Assembly (NCBI GenBank): GCA_009776435.1 | Contig: WRNU01000006.1 | Location: 1-33,189, forward strand | Length of the DNA stretch: 33,189 nucleotides | Direction: 5' to 3' | From: Betaproteobacteria bacterium | GTDB lineage: Bacteria; Pseudomonadota; Gammaproteobacteria; Burkholderiales; Rhodocyclaceae | Shown: positions 23,617 through 32,833 of the stretch, piece after piece | Layout of the letters: every line of letters begins with the position of its first letter | Position numbering within the stretch: the first letter of the stretch is position 1 | The notes under the pieces: generated by a model | Told to the model about the DNA's origin: nothing | The model's database searches: none | The model's input: only the letters and a program-made list of their open reading frames with translations | Position numbers and translations under genes: made by a program

Positions 23617-24689
23617 TTCATCCCTGGCTCGAACCGCTGTGGGCGCAATGGATGGCGCTCGGCGAGCGGTTGCCGCATGCCCTGCTCATCGCCGGAGCGT
23701 CCGGCCTCGGCAAGCGCGATCTGGCCGAGGCATTGGCGGCAAGCCTGCTTTGTGACGCGCCGGGAACCGATGGGCAGGCTTGCGGACATTGCATGCCCTG
23801 TCAGTGGCGTACATCGGGAAATCATCCCGATCTGCACCGGTTGTCTCCGGAGGCCGGAGAATCGCAGTCTCCCACGGAGGAAGGCGGTAGCGACGAAACC
23901 GGCGGCGGCGAAAACAAGGCAAAATCAACCCAGGGCGCAACCCAGATCGTCATCGGCCAGGTGCGCGCCGTGCAGGAGGCGCTGTTCGTGACCGCGCATC
24001 GCGGCGGAAAAAGGGTCGTGATCGTCGATCCGGCCGAGGCAATGAATCCTTTTACAGCCAACGCGCTTCTCAAACTGCTCGAAGAGCCGCCGGATGGATG
24101 TACTTTCCTGCTGGTCTCATCCACGCCGCGTCGCCTGATACCGACCATCCGAAGCCGTTGTCAGCAGTGGCATGTGCCGCGTCCCGGCGCGGATGCCCTG
24201 CGGCGCTGGCCGGGGCAGGAACGCGATGAGAGTGTCTCCGACAGCCTGTTGGCGCTGTGCGGCGGCATGCCGCTGGCCGCGAAACGGCTGGCCGCACGTG
24301 GAGGCAGCGCCTTGTTCGAGCGTTTCACGGGCGATCTGGGCGAGGACAGGATCGACCCGTTGCGACTCGCTGCACAATGGGAAGCCTGGCTCAAAAAAGA
24401 CAAGGCGGCACTGGCCGCTGGCTTCAGTCTCATGACGCTGGTCGAGTGGATGCAGCGTTGGGTGAGCGATCTGGCTGCGGTGCGCCTTGGCGGACGTGTG
24501 AGATATTTCCCGGCGCAGGCCGAACGTTTGGCGGTACTTTCCGAGGGATCGAGCGCGGCTTTACTTGTCGGCTGTTACAATGAATTCATCCATATCCGAC
24601 GAGTGGCAACTCATCCGCTCAATTTGCGATTGTTCCTGGAAGATATGTTGATGCGCTATGCTCGCGCACTCAAGGGAGTCCAGCCATGA
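23607..24689 (+). CDS. holB: DNA polymerase III delta' subunit
   Basis: A clamp-loader subunit of the replicase. The 360-residue protein has an AAA+ N-terminal part with a degenerate P-loop (GASGLGKRD, 30-38), four zinc cysteines (Cys49, Cys59, Cys62, Cys65), [20 protein letters not shown] and the SRC motif (TIRSRCQQW). A polar Gly/Ser/Glu-rich insert ([20 protein letters not shown]) separates the zinc module from the next strand and is probably a flexible loop. It overlaps tmk upstream and the PilZ gene downstream (ATGA). Confidence 0.95.
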   Translation: MAVIHPWLEPLWAQWMALGERLPHALLIAGASGLGKRDLAEALAASLLCDAPGTDGQACGHCMPCQWRTSGNHPDLHRLSPEAGESQSPTEEGGSDETGGGENKAKSTQGATQIVIGQVRAVQEALFVTAHRGGKRVVIVDPAEAMNPFTANALLKLLEEPPDGCTFLLVSSTPRRLIPTIRSRCQQWHVPRPGADALRRWPGQERDESVSDSLLALCGGMPLAAKRLAARGGSALFERFTGDLGEDRIDPLRLAAQWEAWLKKDKAALAAGFSLMTLVEWMQRWVSDLAAVRLGGRVRYFPAQAERLAVLSEGSSAALLVGCYNEFIHIRRVATHPLNLRLFLEDMLMRYARALKGVQP

Positions 24690-25063
24690 GCAGCACTAAA
24701 TCCAACACTCCACAGACCCGTTCCGTGCGGCCCAGCGTGTTGTCGCTGAACATCAACTCCAAGTCCGCGCTCTATGCTGCATACATGCCCTATCTGGCCA
24801 ATGGCGGCATCTTTCTGCCCACCAGCAAGCATTACACCCTGGGAGACGAAGTATTCCTGATGATGCAGTTGATGGACGATCCGGCCAAGTATCCCGTGGC
24901 GGGCGCGGTCGTGTGGATCACGCCTGCGGGCGCGCAACGCAACAAGGCGCAGGGCGTGGGGGTGCAGTTCGCGGCGGATGAAACCGGCAGGCTCGTCAAG
25001 CAGAAGATCGAGCAGATTCTTGCGGGGCATCTCAACTCCAGTCGGCCAACCCACACGCTTTGA
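24686..25063 (+). CDS. pilZ: PilZ-domain protein (type IV pilus PilZ-like)
   Basis: A 125-residue single PilZ domain. The usual c-di-GMP motifs (RxxxR, then D/NxSxxG) are not conserved; the second site reads LANGGIFLP. That matches the pilus-biogenesis PilZ, which acts by contact with partner proteins and does not bind the nucleotide. The position between holB and tatD is the classical one for pilZ. The start overlaps the holB stop by 4 bp. Confidence 0.88.
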   Translation: MSSTKSNTPQTRSVRPSVLSLNINSKSALYAAYMPYLANGGIFLPTSKHYTLGDEVFLMMQLMDDPAKYPVAGAVVWITPAGAQRNKAQGVGVQFAADETGRLVKQKIEQILAGHLNSSRPTHTL

Positions 25064-25067
25064 TGCG

Positions 25068-25835
25068 ATGCTTATCGATTCTCACTGTCACGTCGATTTT
25101 CCCGAACTGGCTGCGCGGGAATCCGAAGTGCTCGCCACGATGGCGGCCAACGGTGTCGGGCAGGCGATCTGCGTGGGAGTCCGCATCGAGGATTTTCCGC
25201 GCCTGCGCGATCTCGTAGGCCGACACTCGCAATACTGGGCCTCGGTCGGCGTGCACCCCAGCAACACCGATTGCGAAGAGCCGGACATCACCCGTTTATG
25301 CGAACTTGCCGATGACCCCAAGGTCGTGGCCATCGGCGAGACCGGACTCGACTACTACTGGCACAAGGATGCACCCGAGTGGCAGCGTGAGCGTTTCCGT
25401 ACTCACATTCGCGCCGCGAAGGCTTGCGGCAAACCGCTCATCGTGCACATGCGCGAGGCGGCTGCCGATACCCTGCGCATCCTGCGCGAAGAAAAGGCTG
25501 GCGGCGGGGTCATGCACTGTTTCACCGAATCGCTCGATACCGCCGAAGCTGCGCTGGCGCTCGGGTTGTACATCTCTTTTTCCGGCGTCATTACTTTCAG
25601 GAATGCCTCCGCGCTCAAGGCCGTGGCCGCGAGCGTACCGCTCGATCGTTTGCTGATCGAAACCGACGCGCCCTACCTTGCGCCCACGCCGTATCGCGGC
25701 AAGACCAACGAACCGGCCTGGGTGAAACACGTCGCCGAAGAACTGGCCGTCCTGCGCGGCGTGCCGTTTGCCGTCATCGAGCAGGCGACGACCGAAAACT
25801 TTTTCCGCCTCTTCCGCCATGCCCATCCTGCCTGA
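25068..25835 (+). CDS. tatD: TatD-family metal-dependent DNase
   Basis: A 255-residue TIM-barrel hydrolase; family members are 3'-5' DNases. Metal ligands are visible: DSHCH (His6, His8), GETGLDYYW, HMREA, MHCFTE and ETDAPYLAP. ATG 25068 was chosen since MLIDSHCHVD is the family start, although the frame is open from 24978. It follows pilZ after 4 bp. Confidence 0.95.
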   Translation: MLIDSHCHVDFPELAARESEVLATMAANGVGQAICVGVRIEDFPRLRDLVGRHSQYWASVGVHPSNTDCEEPDITRLCELADDPKVVAIGETGLDYYWHKDAPEWQRERFRTHIRAAKACGKPLIVHMREAAADTLRILREEKAGGGVMHCFTESLDTAEAALALGLYISFSGVITFRNASALKAVAASVPLDRLLIETDAPYLAPTPYRGKTNEPAWVKHVAEELAVLRGVPFAVIEQATTENFFRLFRHAHPA

Positions 25836-26508
25836 ATCCTTTCGCCGTTTCGGCAACGTGGCCGTCCTGGCCGCCCTTTCACTTCTTCTGATTGCGCCAT
25901 CCGTCCAGGCCGGGAGCCAGGAAGAGGCGCTTGCCGCCGCCCGCCGGGGCAATGTCGGCGCGCTCTCCAGGCTCCTCGAAAGCGGCGCGGTTTCTCCCAA
26001 TGTCGTGGACGAGAACGGCAATTCGTTGCTCATCCTTGCCGTGCGCGATGGTCATATCGAGGCCGCGACGGCTGTGTTGCGTTTTCGTCCCCGACTGGAT
26101 CATCGCAACCGTACCGGCGATACGGCCCTGATGATTGTGGCGTCGCAGGGCAACATGAAACTGCTCGACCTGTTGCTTTTCAACGGAGCCAAAACCAACC
26201 CTATCGTCGGCGAAAACGTCTGGACGGCGCTGCACTACGCTGCGCTCGAAGGCAAACTGCCTGCCGTCGAGCGCCTGCTTGCCGCCAGGGCGGACATCGA
26301 TGCCCTGACACCCAATCGGTCCGATGCTCTCATGCTTGCCGCCCGCAATGGACACACCGACATCGTGCGCCGGTTGCTGCAAACGCCCATTGATCTCAAT
26401 CGTCGCAACGACCGTGAAATGACTGCCGAAGCATGGGCGCGTTCCAAGGGCAATACGAAGATTGCCGACCTGATCGCGGAAGCGCACGCAACGCGCAAGC
26501 GCCGTTGA
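25819..26508 (+). CDS. Exported ankyrin-repeat protein
   Basis: A 229-residue protein with a signal peptide (VAVLAALSLLLIAPSVQA, cut at about 31) and about five ankyrin repeats (for example NGNSLLILAVRDGHIEAATAVLRF, TGDTALMIVASQGNMKLLDLLLFNGA, VWTALHYAALEGKLPAVERLLAARADID). It is probably a periplasmic binding scaffold; the partner is unknown. It overlaps the tatD end by 17 bp in another frame, and ATG 25819 gives the best signal peptide. Confidence 0.9.
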   Translation: MPILPESFRRFGNVAVLAALSLLLIAPSVQAGSQEEALAAARRGNVGALSRLLESGAVSPNVVDENGNSLLILAVRDGHIEAATAVLRFRPRLDHRNRTGDTALMIVASQGNMKLLDLLLFNGAKTNPIVGENVWTALHYAALEGKLPAVERLLAARADIDALTPNRSDALMLAARNGHTDIVRRLLQTPIDLNRRNDREMTAEAWARSKGNTKIADLIAEAHATRKRR

Positions 26509-26536
26509 TTCTTTGCTCGCCGGGAGGTTTTTCCGG

Positions 26537-26564
26537 TTGACATGCCCGGATCGCCTTTTATAAT
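26537..26564 (+). promoter_or_regulatory. Consensus sigma-70 promoter of tRNA-Gly
   Basis: Both hexamers are perfect, TTGACA (26537-26542) and TATAAT (26559-26564), 16 bp apart, with the tRNA starting 17 bp after the -10 box. A GC-rich discriminator (GGCGGAC) follows, as expected for a growth-rate-controlled stable RNA. Confidence 0.9.
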
Positions 26565-26580
26565 GGCGGACTTCCCTCGA

Positions 26581-26656
26581 GCGGGAATAGCTCAGTTGGT
26601 AGAGCGCAACCTTGCCAAGGTTGAGGTCGCGAGTTCGAGACTCGTTTCCCGCTCCA
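26581..26656 (+). tRNA. tRNA-Gly (anticodon GCC)
   Basis: A 76-nt cloverleaf: acceptor GCGGGAA pairing with TTCCCGC, discriminator T, and the encoded CCA end at 26654-26656. The D-arm contains AGCTCAGTTGGTAGAGC, the anticodon arm is CAACC-TTGCCAA-GGTTG with GCC at 26614-26616, and the T-arm has GTTCGAGAC. It reads GGC/GGT glycine codons. It stands alone, with no other tRNA adjacent and no integrase next to it. Confidence 0.97.
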
Positions 26657-26711
26657 AAATGGCCGCTGGCGCGCAGAGGGTATAACGATCGGATTGGTCG
26701 GGCTGCGGACT

Positions 26712-27170
26712 ATGTCTTTTTTAGAGTTGAAACTTCCTCCCCTGGCTGTCGGATTCGCATGTTTTTTGGGCATGCGGTTTTGCCCGCCTGTGTTCATGCT
26801 GCCGATATCCAGCATTGCCCGTTGGACAGGCTTCGGCGTTCTGTTCGTTTTGGGTCTTTCCTTGCTTGTAACAGGGGCAAGAACGTTTCTCAAGGCTCAA
26901 ACTTCCTTAAGCCCGACCATGCCCTCGAAGGCTTCATCCCTGGTGACCACGGGTATTTACGGCTATACGCGCAACCCCATGTATCTGGGCGGTCTCGTGA
27001 TGTTGTCGGCAGGCGCTTTGGTGTTGGCCAAACTTTCGGCATGGTTCTTCTTGCCGCTCTTTGTCATGTATCTGACACGCTTTCAAATCATTCCCGAAGA
27101 GAGAGTACTCCGTGCGCGTTTCGGCGCGGAGTTTGATGACTATACCAGGCGTGTGCGCCGGTGGGCGTGA
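26712..27170 (+). CDS. Isoprenylcysteine carboxyl methyltransferase-like membrane protein
   Basis: A 152-residue protein with about four membrane segments. The ICMT/PEMT-type signature is present: TTGIYGYTRNPMYLGGLVM and a C-terminal IIPEERVLRARFGAEFDDYTRRVRRW. Bacterial members methylate unknown acceptors using SAM. ATG 26712 is preferred (MSFLELKLPPL). It lies 55 bp after the tRNA and has only a weak ribosome site, so it may be read through from the tRNA promoter. Confidence 0.88.
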   Translation: MSFLELKLPPLAVGFACFLGMRFCPPVFMLPISSIARWTGFGVLFVLGLSLLVTGARTFLKAQTSLSPTMPSKASSLVTTGIYGYTRNPMYLGGLVMLSAGALVLAKLSAWFFLPLFVMYLTRFQIIPEERVLRARFGAEFDDYTRRVRRWA

Positions 27171-27252
27171 GATTGCTCGCATTACGCGAGGACCAGAGCC
27201 GTCGGCGGGCTGCGCCTGAACACGGAGGCGCGGCCCAAACCGTGTAATCGCC

Positions 27253-28662
27253 ATGCACGAAATCATCTGTCCGCATTGCGGGAAGGCTTTCAAGATCGAC
27301 GAGGCAGGGTATGCGGACATCCTGAAGCAGGTCCGTGACAGCGATTTCGAGAAGCAGTTGCATGAGCGGCTTGAACTGGCCGAGCAGGACAAGCGAAATG
27401 CCATCGAACTCGCCCAGGCCAGGGCCGCCAGCGAATTGCAGAAAGCAGCCTCGGCCAAAGATGTCGAGATACAAGAACTGAAGGCCAAACTCGATGCCGA
27501 TGAGGTTGCGCGCAAACTCGCCGTGACCCAGGCGCTAAGCACAGTGGAGAAGGAGCGCGACGCGCTTGCAAGCGCGCTTGAGCAGGCCAGACAAGACAAG
27601 CAGGCCGCTGTCGATCTGGCCGAAGCCAGGCTCTCGAACACGTTGCAGAAAACCGCTGCGACGAAAGAGGCAGAGATTCAGGAGTTGAAGGCGAAGCTCG
27701 ACGCCAGCAACGTCGCACAGAAGCTTGCGATCACCGAGGCCGTGAGTGTGGTCGAGAAGGAGCGCGACGAACTGAAGAGCGGACTGGAGCGAGCAGAGCT
27801 TGAAAAGCAACTCGCCGAGAAGTCGCTCAAGGACAAGTACGAGACGCAGATCAAGGATCGGGATGACGCGATCGAGCGCCTCCGGGACATGAAGGCGCGG
27901 CTCTCAACCAAGATGGTCGGCGAAACCCTCGAGCAACACTGCGAGAACGAGTTCAACCGCATCCGCGCCACTGCATTTCCGAGAGCGTATTTCGAGAAAG
28001 ACAACGACGCGCGAACCGGCAGCAAGGGGGACTACATCTTCCGCGACTCGGATGAGACTGGCGCGGAGATCATCTCGATCATGTTCGAGATGAAGAACGA
28101 GAGCCTTGAGACTGCCGCCAAAAAGAAAAACGAAGATTTCCTGAAGGAACTCGACAGGGATCGCACCGAGAAGAGGTGCGAATACGCGGTGCTGGTTTCC
28201 ATGCTTGAACCCGACAGTGAGCTATACAACACCGGGATCGTCGACGTGTTCTACCGCTACCCGAAGATGTACGTCGTCCGACCACAGTTCTTTATCCCAA
28301 TCATCACGCTGCTGCGCAATGCCGCGATGCACTCGCTCAAGTACAAGTTGGAACTGGATCTCGTGAAGGCGCAAAACATCGACATCACGAACTTTGAAAC
28401 CCAGCTCGAGGCGTTCAAGACCGCGTTCGGGAAGAACTACGACCTCGCCTCCAGGCGCTTCCAGACGGCGATCGAAGAGATCGACAAGTCGATCGAGCAC
28501 TTGCAGAAGACGAAGGAAGCCCTGCTCGGCACCGACAGAAATTTTCGTCTTGCGAACGACAAGGCGCAGGACGTGACGATCAAGAAGCTCACTCGGGGCA
28601 ACCCGACGATGGCGGCCAAGTTCGCCGAGATCAGGAATCATGATCCTTCTGATGCTGTATGA
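27253..28662 (+). CDS. DUF2130 coiled-coil protein with nuclease-like motif
   Basis: A 469-residue protein. It starts with a half zinc knuckle (CPHCGKAF, Cys6/Cys9), followed by a long coiled coil (about 30-215) with an internal 69-residue duplication: [10 protein letters not shown] at 72-81 and again at 141-150, with similar flanks. The C-terminal DUF2130 domain (about 220-440) holds SKGDYIFRD (Asp260) and IMFEMKN (Glu279-x-Lys281), spaced like a PD-(D/E)xK nuclease core. The overall layout, coiled coil plus such a core, resembles RmuC. The nuclease idea is my inference. The upstream 80 bp hold no clear promoter. Confidence 0.88.
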   Translation: MHEIICPHCGKAFKIDEAGYADILKQVRDSDFEKQLHERLELAEQDKRNAIELAQARAASELQKAASAKDVEIQELKAKLDADEVARKLAVTQALSTVEKERDALASALEQARQDKQAAVDLAEARLSNTLQKTAATKEAEIQELKAKLDASNVAQKLAITEAVSVVEKERDELKSGLERAELEKQLAEKSLKDKYETQIKDRDDAIERLRDMKARLSTKMVGETLEQHCENEFNRIRATAFPRAYFEKDNDARTGSKGDYIFRDSDETGAEIISIMFEMKNESLETAAKKKNEDFLKELDRDRTEKRCEYAVLVSMLEPDSELYNTGIVDVFYRYPKMYVVRPQFFIPIITLLRNAAMHSLKYKLELDLVKAQNIDITNFETQLEAFKTAFGKNYDLASRRFQTAIEEIDKSIEHLQKTKEALLGTDRNFRLANDKAQDVTIKKLTRGNPTMAAKFAEIRNHDPSDAV

Positions 28663-28747
28663 TTATTTGTAGAGGATCAGACTTGATCTGACAGTTCCCG
28701 TTTCGACGGTGCCTGATTGCCCAGTCCAATCTGGTAAACTTTGCTCC

Positions 28748-29287
28748 ATGTGTAACCCCCTGAGCCATTCTGCGCCAGTTCTCGCCCTGGGTGTCGCGCT
28801 GGGGTTGCGTCGCATCCCGCCGCGCCTGTTCATGCTGGCCGTTGTTTTTTCCATCATCCCGGATTTCGATTCCATCGGTTTTTACGTCGGCATTCCTTAC
28901 GCCAGTTGGCTTGGACATCGGGGCTTTTCCCATTCGCTTATCTTTGCCCTGCTGTGCGGGGGCTTCGCCGCATGGATCGCGCCCTGGCTCAAAGCCTCAC
29001 GACTCCTGTCCGGTACGCTGGTCTTCCTGGCCGTCGTCAGCCACATCGCGCTGGATGCCCTGACCAACGGCGGACTGGGCGTGGCGGTCTTCTGGCCGTA
29101 TTCCGACGCACGCTATTTCTTGCCCTGGCAACCCATCCAGGTTTCTCCCATGAGTCCGAAAGTGTTTTTCACGACTGAAAAAGGGCTTCGGGTCATTGTT
29201 TCAGAGCTTCGTTGGGTCTGGCTGCCTCTGATGCTTACCGCGCTCGCTTGCCGCGCGTTCATAGGAAAGAAACGTGTCCGCAGATGA
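28748..29287 (+). CDS. YdjM-family membrane metal-dependent hydrolase
   Basis: A 179-residue protein with several membrane segments, of the LexA-regulated YdjM family (predicted metal-dependent hydrolase). Family residues are seen: the N-terminal MCNPLSHSAPVLALG, IIPDFDSIGF (Asp pair), GHRGFSHSLIF (His motif) and SHIALDALTNGG. ATG 28748 was chosen because the upstream extension (from 28709) lacks similarity. No LexA box could be recognised upstream. It converges on tilS, and the ~110 bp between the stops hold nothing recognisable. Confidence 0.87.
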   Translation: MCNPLSHSAPVLALGVALGLRRIPPRLFMLAVVFSIIPDFDSIGFYVGIPYASWLGHRGFSHSLIFALLCGGFAAWIAPWLKASRLLSGTLVFLAVVSHIALDALTNGGLGVAVFWPYSDARYFLPWQPIQVSPMSPKVFFTTEKGLRVIVSELRWVWLPLMLTALACRAFIGKKRVRR

Positions 29288-29397
29288 CGCGGCAAAGATC
29301 ATCCTGACTACCAAGAGGTTACACGGCAGCCTGAACGAGCGAAGCGCGAATCACATTCTCGCGGGGTGAAAAGGGCCGGATAAACCGAACATCCGAC

Positions 29398-30414
29398 TCA
29401 ATCCCGGCGCTTCAAAACCAGCCAGACACACCCCTGGCGACTGTAACAGACGCAATCCCCGAGCGGTAAGCGTAGCGGCCCGGAGACCGTGCGCAACTGA
29501 CGCACGGCCTCGGCAAGCCGGGCCGAGGTCGGTGGCCTCGCGCCGATCCGTTTGATCTCCCATCGGAGTAGATTGGAAAGCCGTGCGGGACTCAGGCTGT
29601 ACAGGTATGCCCGGTGGAGTACCCTGTGTCCGTCTTTCTCCGTATCCTCGTACTCGAGGACGGCTGCGGTGACATCGATCTGGGCAAGCTCGTCGAGCAA
29701 CTCAGCGGCTTCACGCAAGTGCGTCGCGGCACGCGCCAGGGTGCGACGGGCTGCCGGAAAGCGGGTTTCGATGGCGGGCAGGATGCGATGACGCAGGTCG
29801 TTGCGGGCGAAGTTCTGATCGTCGTTGCTGGCATCATCCATCCATTCGAGGTTCTTCTCGCGCGCATAAGCGAGGATTTCTTCCCGCCCGATTTCCAGCA
29901 GGGGACGCAGCCGCCCGGTTCGTCCGAGGCCGTCCGCCGGTTCGATGGCCGCCATCGCCGCCGCACCCCGTACACCCGTGCCACGCAGCAGGCGGAACAG
30001 AACGGTTTCGGCCTGGTCGTCGCGGTGATGCCCGAAAACAAGCCAATCGCAGTCGACGCGGGAAAGCGCGGCATGGCGGGCGATGCGCGCAGCCTCTTCC
30101 AGTCCGCCCGGATGATCGCGGGGCACTTCAACCCTGAATACTTGCAGGTGAAGCGCGTACTCGCCACAGAGTCCGATGCAAAGATCCATCCATTCGTCTG
30201 CCGCCGGACTGAGCCCGTGATGAACGTGCACCATCTCCAGCGTGTATCCGAAACGTGCGCGCAGGGCATGGAGCACGTCGAGCAACACGACCGAGTCGAC
30301 GCCCCCTGAAAGCGCACAGCACAGACGATGACGGGAATCGACTCCCGCTGCGGTCAGTGTCGCGGCAGCGGCGTCCAACACGGCTGCCTCGGCTTGCGTC
30401 GCTCCGGCGCTCAT
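29398..30414 (-). CDS. tilS: tRNA(Ile)-lysidine synthase
   Basis: Converts C34 of tRNA-Ile(CAU) to lysidine so that it reads AUA; an essential ATP-dependent enzyme. The PP-loop is SGGVDS (36-41), followed by HVHHGLSPAADEW and GHHRDDQAETVLFRLLRGTG. At 338 residues it is shorter than the ~430 of E. coli. The catalytic and middle substrate-binding domains are present but the C-terminal lysidine-synthetase domain seems to be missing. It lies 5 bp after accA. Confidence 0.95.
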   Translation of the reverse strand: MSAGATQAEAAVLDAAAATLTAAGVDSRHRLCCALSGGVDSVVLLDVLHALRARFGYTLEMVHVHHGLSPAADEWMDLCIGLCGEYALHLQVFRVEVPRDHPGGLEEAARIARHAALSRVDCDWLVFGHHRDDQAETVLFRLLRGTGVRGAAAMAAIEPADGLGRTGRLRPLLEIGREEILAYAREKNLEWMDDASNDDQNFARNDLRHRILPAIETRFPAARRTLARAATHLREAAELLDELAQIDVTAAVLEYEDTEKDGHRVLHRAYLYSLSPARLSNLLRWEIKRIGARPPTSARLAEAVRQLRTVSGPLRLPLGDCVCYSRQGCVWLVLKRRD

Positions 30415-30419
30415 GGCTC

Positions 30420-31385
30420 TCAGGCGGCAAGCTCCTTGAAACGACCATAGCTCATGAGTTTTTCCATGCGTTGACTGATGAGTTTTTCGGGCGAAAGGCC
30501 CGAGTATTGCCGCAGACCGTCAGCCAGGGCGTTCTTGAGACTTTTTGCCATGCTCTTGTGATCCCGGTGCGCACCGCCTGGCGGCTCGTTGACGACCTTG
30601 TCGACGAGACCGAGCGATTTGAGGCGCGCGGCAGTGATGCCCATCGCCTCGGCAGCCATCGAGGCTTTTTCCGCGCTCTTCCAGAGGATGGAGGCGCAGC
30701 CCTCGGGCGAGATGACCGAATAGGTGGCGTATTGCAGCATGATGACCTGATCGCCCACAGCAATGGCAAGCGCCCCGCCCGAGCCGCCTTCGCCGATGAT
30801 GGTGCAGATGATCGGGGTGCGCAGTTCGGCCATTGCGAAAAGGTTGTGTCCGATGGCTTCGGACTGACCCCGCTCCTCGGCCCCGATGCCGGGATAGGCG
30901 CCGGGCGTATCGACGAAGGTGAAGACGGGCAGGTGGAATTTTTCGGCCAGTTTCATCAGGCGCAGCGCCTTGCGGTACCCTTCAGGGCGCGGCATGCCGA
31001 AATTGCGGGCGATTTTTTCCTTGGTGTCGCGCCCTTTCTGATGGCCGATGACAACGCAGCTCAGTCCGTTGAAGCGGGCCAGCCCCCCGGCGATGGCATG
31101 ATCGTCTGCATAGACGCGATCACCGTGCAATTCGTTGAAATCCGTGAAGATGTGTTGCACGTAGTCCAGCGTGTAGGGGCGCTGCGGATGACGCGCCACC
31201 TGGGCAATCTGCCAGGGCGTGAGCTTGGCGTAAATGTCGCGTATGAGATCTTGCCTCTTGCTTTCCAGACGGGAGATTTCTTCCGAGATGTCCACGGCGG
31301 AGTTCTTCTGCACGACAAAGCGCAGTTCCTCGATCTTTTTTTCCAGATCGTTGATCGGGCGATCAAATTCGAGAGGGGTAGACAT
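30420..31385 (-). CDS. accA: Acetyl-CoA carboxylase carboxyltransferase alpha subunit
   Basis: Transfers CO2 from carboxybiotin to acetyl-CoA as part of the AccA2D2 complex, the first step of fatty acid synthesis. The 321-residue protein opens with the usual helical hairpin ([17 protein letters not shown]) and has [46 protein letters not shown] and [26 protein letters not shown] at 31397-31402 precedes ATG 31385. It is co-directional with tilS. Confidence 0.98.
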   Translation of the reverse strand: MSTPLEFDRPINDLEKKIEELRFVVQKNSAVDISEEISRLESKRQDLIRDIYAKLTPWQIAQVARHPQRPYTLDYVQHIFTDFNELHGDRVYADDHAIAGGLARFNGLSCVVIGHQKGRDTKEKIARNFGMPRPEGYRKALRLMKLAEKFHLPVFTFVDTPGAYPGIGAEERGQSEAIGHNLFAMAELRTPIICTIIGEGGSGGALAIAVGDQVIMLQYATYSVISPEGCASILWKSAEKASMAAEAMGITAARLKSLGLVDKVVNEPPGGAHRDHKSMAKSLKNALADGLRQYSGLSPEKLISQRMEKLMSYGRFKELAA

Positions 31386-31445
31386 CGCAAAAACAACTTC
31401 CTGAGTTGGGATGGCGCATTGTACTGCCTCCAGCGTTTGTGGCTA

Positions 31446-31469
31446 CCCTCTCCCGCAAGCGGGAGAGGG
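31446..31469. repeat. Hairpin between hslU and accA
   Basis: CCCTCTCCCGC-AA-GCGGGAGAGGG, an 11-bp perfect stem with a two-base centre. It has no T-run on either side, so it is a poor intrinsic terminator; this sequence type is common as a short interspersed palindrome. It lies 20 bp after the hslU stop and may protect or attenuate the transcript. Confidence 0.6.
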
Positions 31470-31489
31470 GCCGGCACAGAGGGTTCCTC

Positions 31490-32833
31490 TCAGAGCACGT
31501 ACCGGGCAATGTCTTCACGCCCCGCCACGCCTTCGAGGCGGGCGTCGACGTAGGCGGTATCCACCGTGAGGGGGCCGACCTTGCCATTGCCGGCCTCGAA
31601 GGAGATTTCTTCGAGGAGTTTTTCCATCACCGTGTAGAGCCTGCGTGCGCCGATGTTCTCGGTTTTTTCATTGACCTGAAAGGCAATCTCCGCCAGGCGG
31701 CGAATGCCGTCTTCGGTGAATTTCAGGGTGACGCCGTCCGTGGCGAGCAGGGCCTCGTATTGGCGGGTGAGACAGGCATCGGTGCTGGTCAGGATACGCT
31801 CGAAATCCTCCACCGACAGCGAATTCAGTTCGACGCGGATCGGGAAACGTCCCTGCAACTCGGGTATTAGGTCGCTCGGGCGCGAGAGGTGGAACGCGCC
31901 ACTGGCAATGAAGAGAATGTGATCGGTCTTGACCATGCCATACTTGGTCGAGACGGTTGCGCCTTCGACCAGCGGCAGCAGGTCGCGCTGCACGCCCTGG
32001 CGGGAGACATCCGCGCCATGCGCTTCGTTGCGCGTGGCGATTTTGTCGATTTCATCGAGAAAAACGATGCCGTCCTGTTCGACCGCGCGCAGGGCCTCGC
32101 TCTTGATTTCATCGTCGTTGATGAGCTTTGCGGCTTCTTCATCGGTCAGGAGTCGCATGGCTTCCACAATCCGCAGCCGCCGCATTTTCTTTTTGTTGCC
32201 CCCCATGTTCTGAAACATGCCCTGGATCTGCTGCGTCAGTTCTTCCATGCCCGGCGGGGCGAAAATCTCGGCGTGCATGAAAGAGGTGGCGACTTCGAGG
32301 TCGATTTCCTTGTCGTTGAGATCGCCTTCGCGTAGCTTCTTGCGGAATTTCTGCCGCGTGCCGCTGTCCTGCGCCCTGACGCCGTCGTCTTCGATGCGTT
32401 CACGCACCGGGGGTAAAAGCGCGTCCAGTACCCGATCTTCGGCGGCGTCGATCGCACGATCCCGGACGAGCCTCATGGCGCGCTCGCGTCCGTCCTTGAC
32501 GGCAACTTCCGCCAGATCGCGGATGATCGTGTCGACATCGCGCCCGACATAGCCCACTTCCGTGAACTTGGTGGCTTCGACCTTGATGAACGGAGCCTGC
32601 GTCAGACGGGCGAGACGGCGGGCGATTTCGGTCTTGCCCACGCCGGTCGGGCCGATCATCAGGATGTTCTTGGGGGTGATCTCGCTGCGTAGCGGCTCGG
32701 ACACCTGCGCACGCCGCCAACGGCTGCGCAACGCAACCGCCACGACCCGCTTGGCCTTGTGCTGGCCGACGATGTGCTTGTCGAGTTCGGAGACGATTTC
32801 TGCCGGAGTCATCCGGCTCATGGTTTCACTCAT
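31490..32833 (-). CDS. hslU: ATPase subunit of the HslUV protease
   Basis: An AAA+ unfoldase that feeds proteins into HslV. The 447-residue protein has [16 protein letters not shown], the Walker [10 protein letters not shown], the pore motif region [13 protein letters not shown], Walker [12 protein letters not shown], an I-domain (about 110-240) and the C-terminal [19 protein letters not shown], whose tail inserts into HslV. ATG 32833 overlaps the hslV stop (ATGA). A longer frame from 32878 is just hslV sequence. Confidence 0.98.
   Translation of the reverse strand: MSETMSRMTPAEIVSELDKHIVGQHKAKRVVAVALRSRWRRAQVSEPLRSEITPKNILMIGPTGVGKTEIARRLARLTQAPFIKVEATKFTEVGYVGRDVDTIIRDLAEVAVKDGRERAMRLVRDRAIDAAEDRVLDALLPPVRERIEDDGVRAQDSGTRQKFRKKLREGDLNDKEIDLEVATSFMHAEIFAPPGMEELTQQIQGMFQNMGGNKKKMRRLRIVEAMRLLTDEEAAKLINDDEIKSEALRAVEQDGIVFLDEIDKIATRNEAHGADVSRQGVQRDLLPLVEGATVSTKYGMVKTDHILFIASGAFHLSRPSDLIPELQGRFPIRVELNSLSVEDFERILTSTDACLTRQYEALLATDGVTLKFTEDGIRRLAEIAFQVNEKTENIGARRLYTVMEKLLEEISFEAGNGKVGPLTVDTAYVDARLEGVAGREDIARYVL

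Noticed and set aside
26581-26693. tRNA-Gly as an integration site for an island
   Set aside because: No integrase follows and no repeat of the tRNA 3' end was found elsewhere in the window.
28672-28693. Small palindrome TCAGA-CTTGA-TCTGA as a LexA box or IS end before the YdjM-like gene
   Set aside because: It does not match the CTGT-N8-ACAG LexA pattern, and only one copy is present, so neither reading can be supported.
30255-31553. Plus-strand frame of 432 codons over accA
   Set aside because: It lies antisense to accA and part of tilS; composition and lack of motifs mark it as a shadow.
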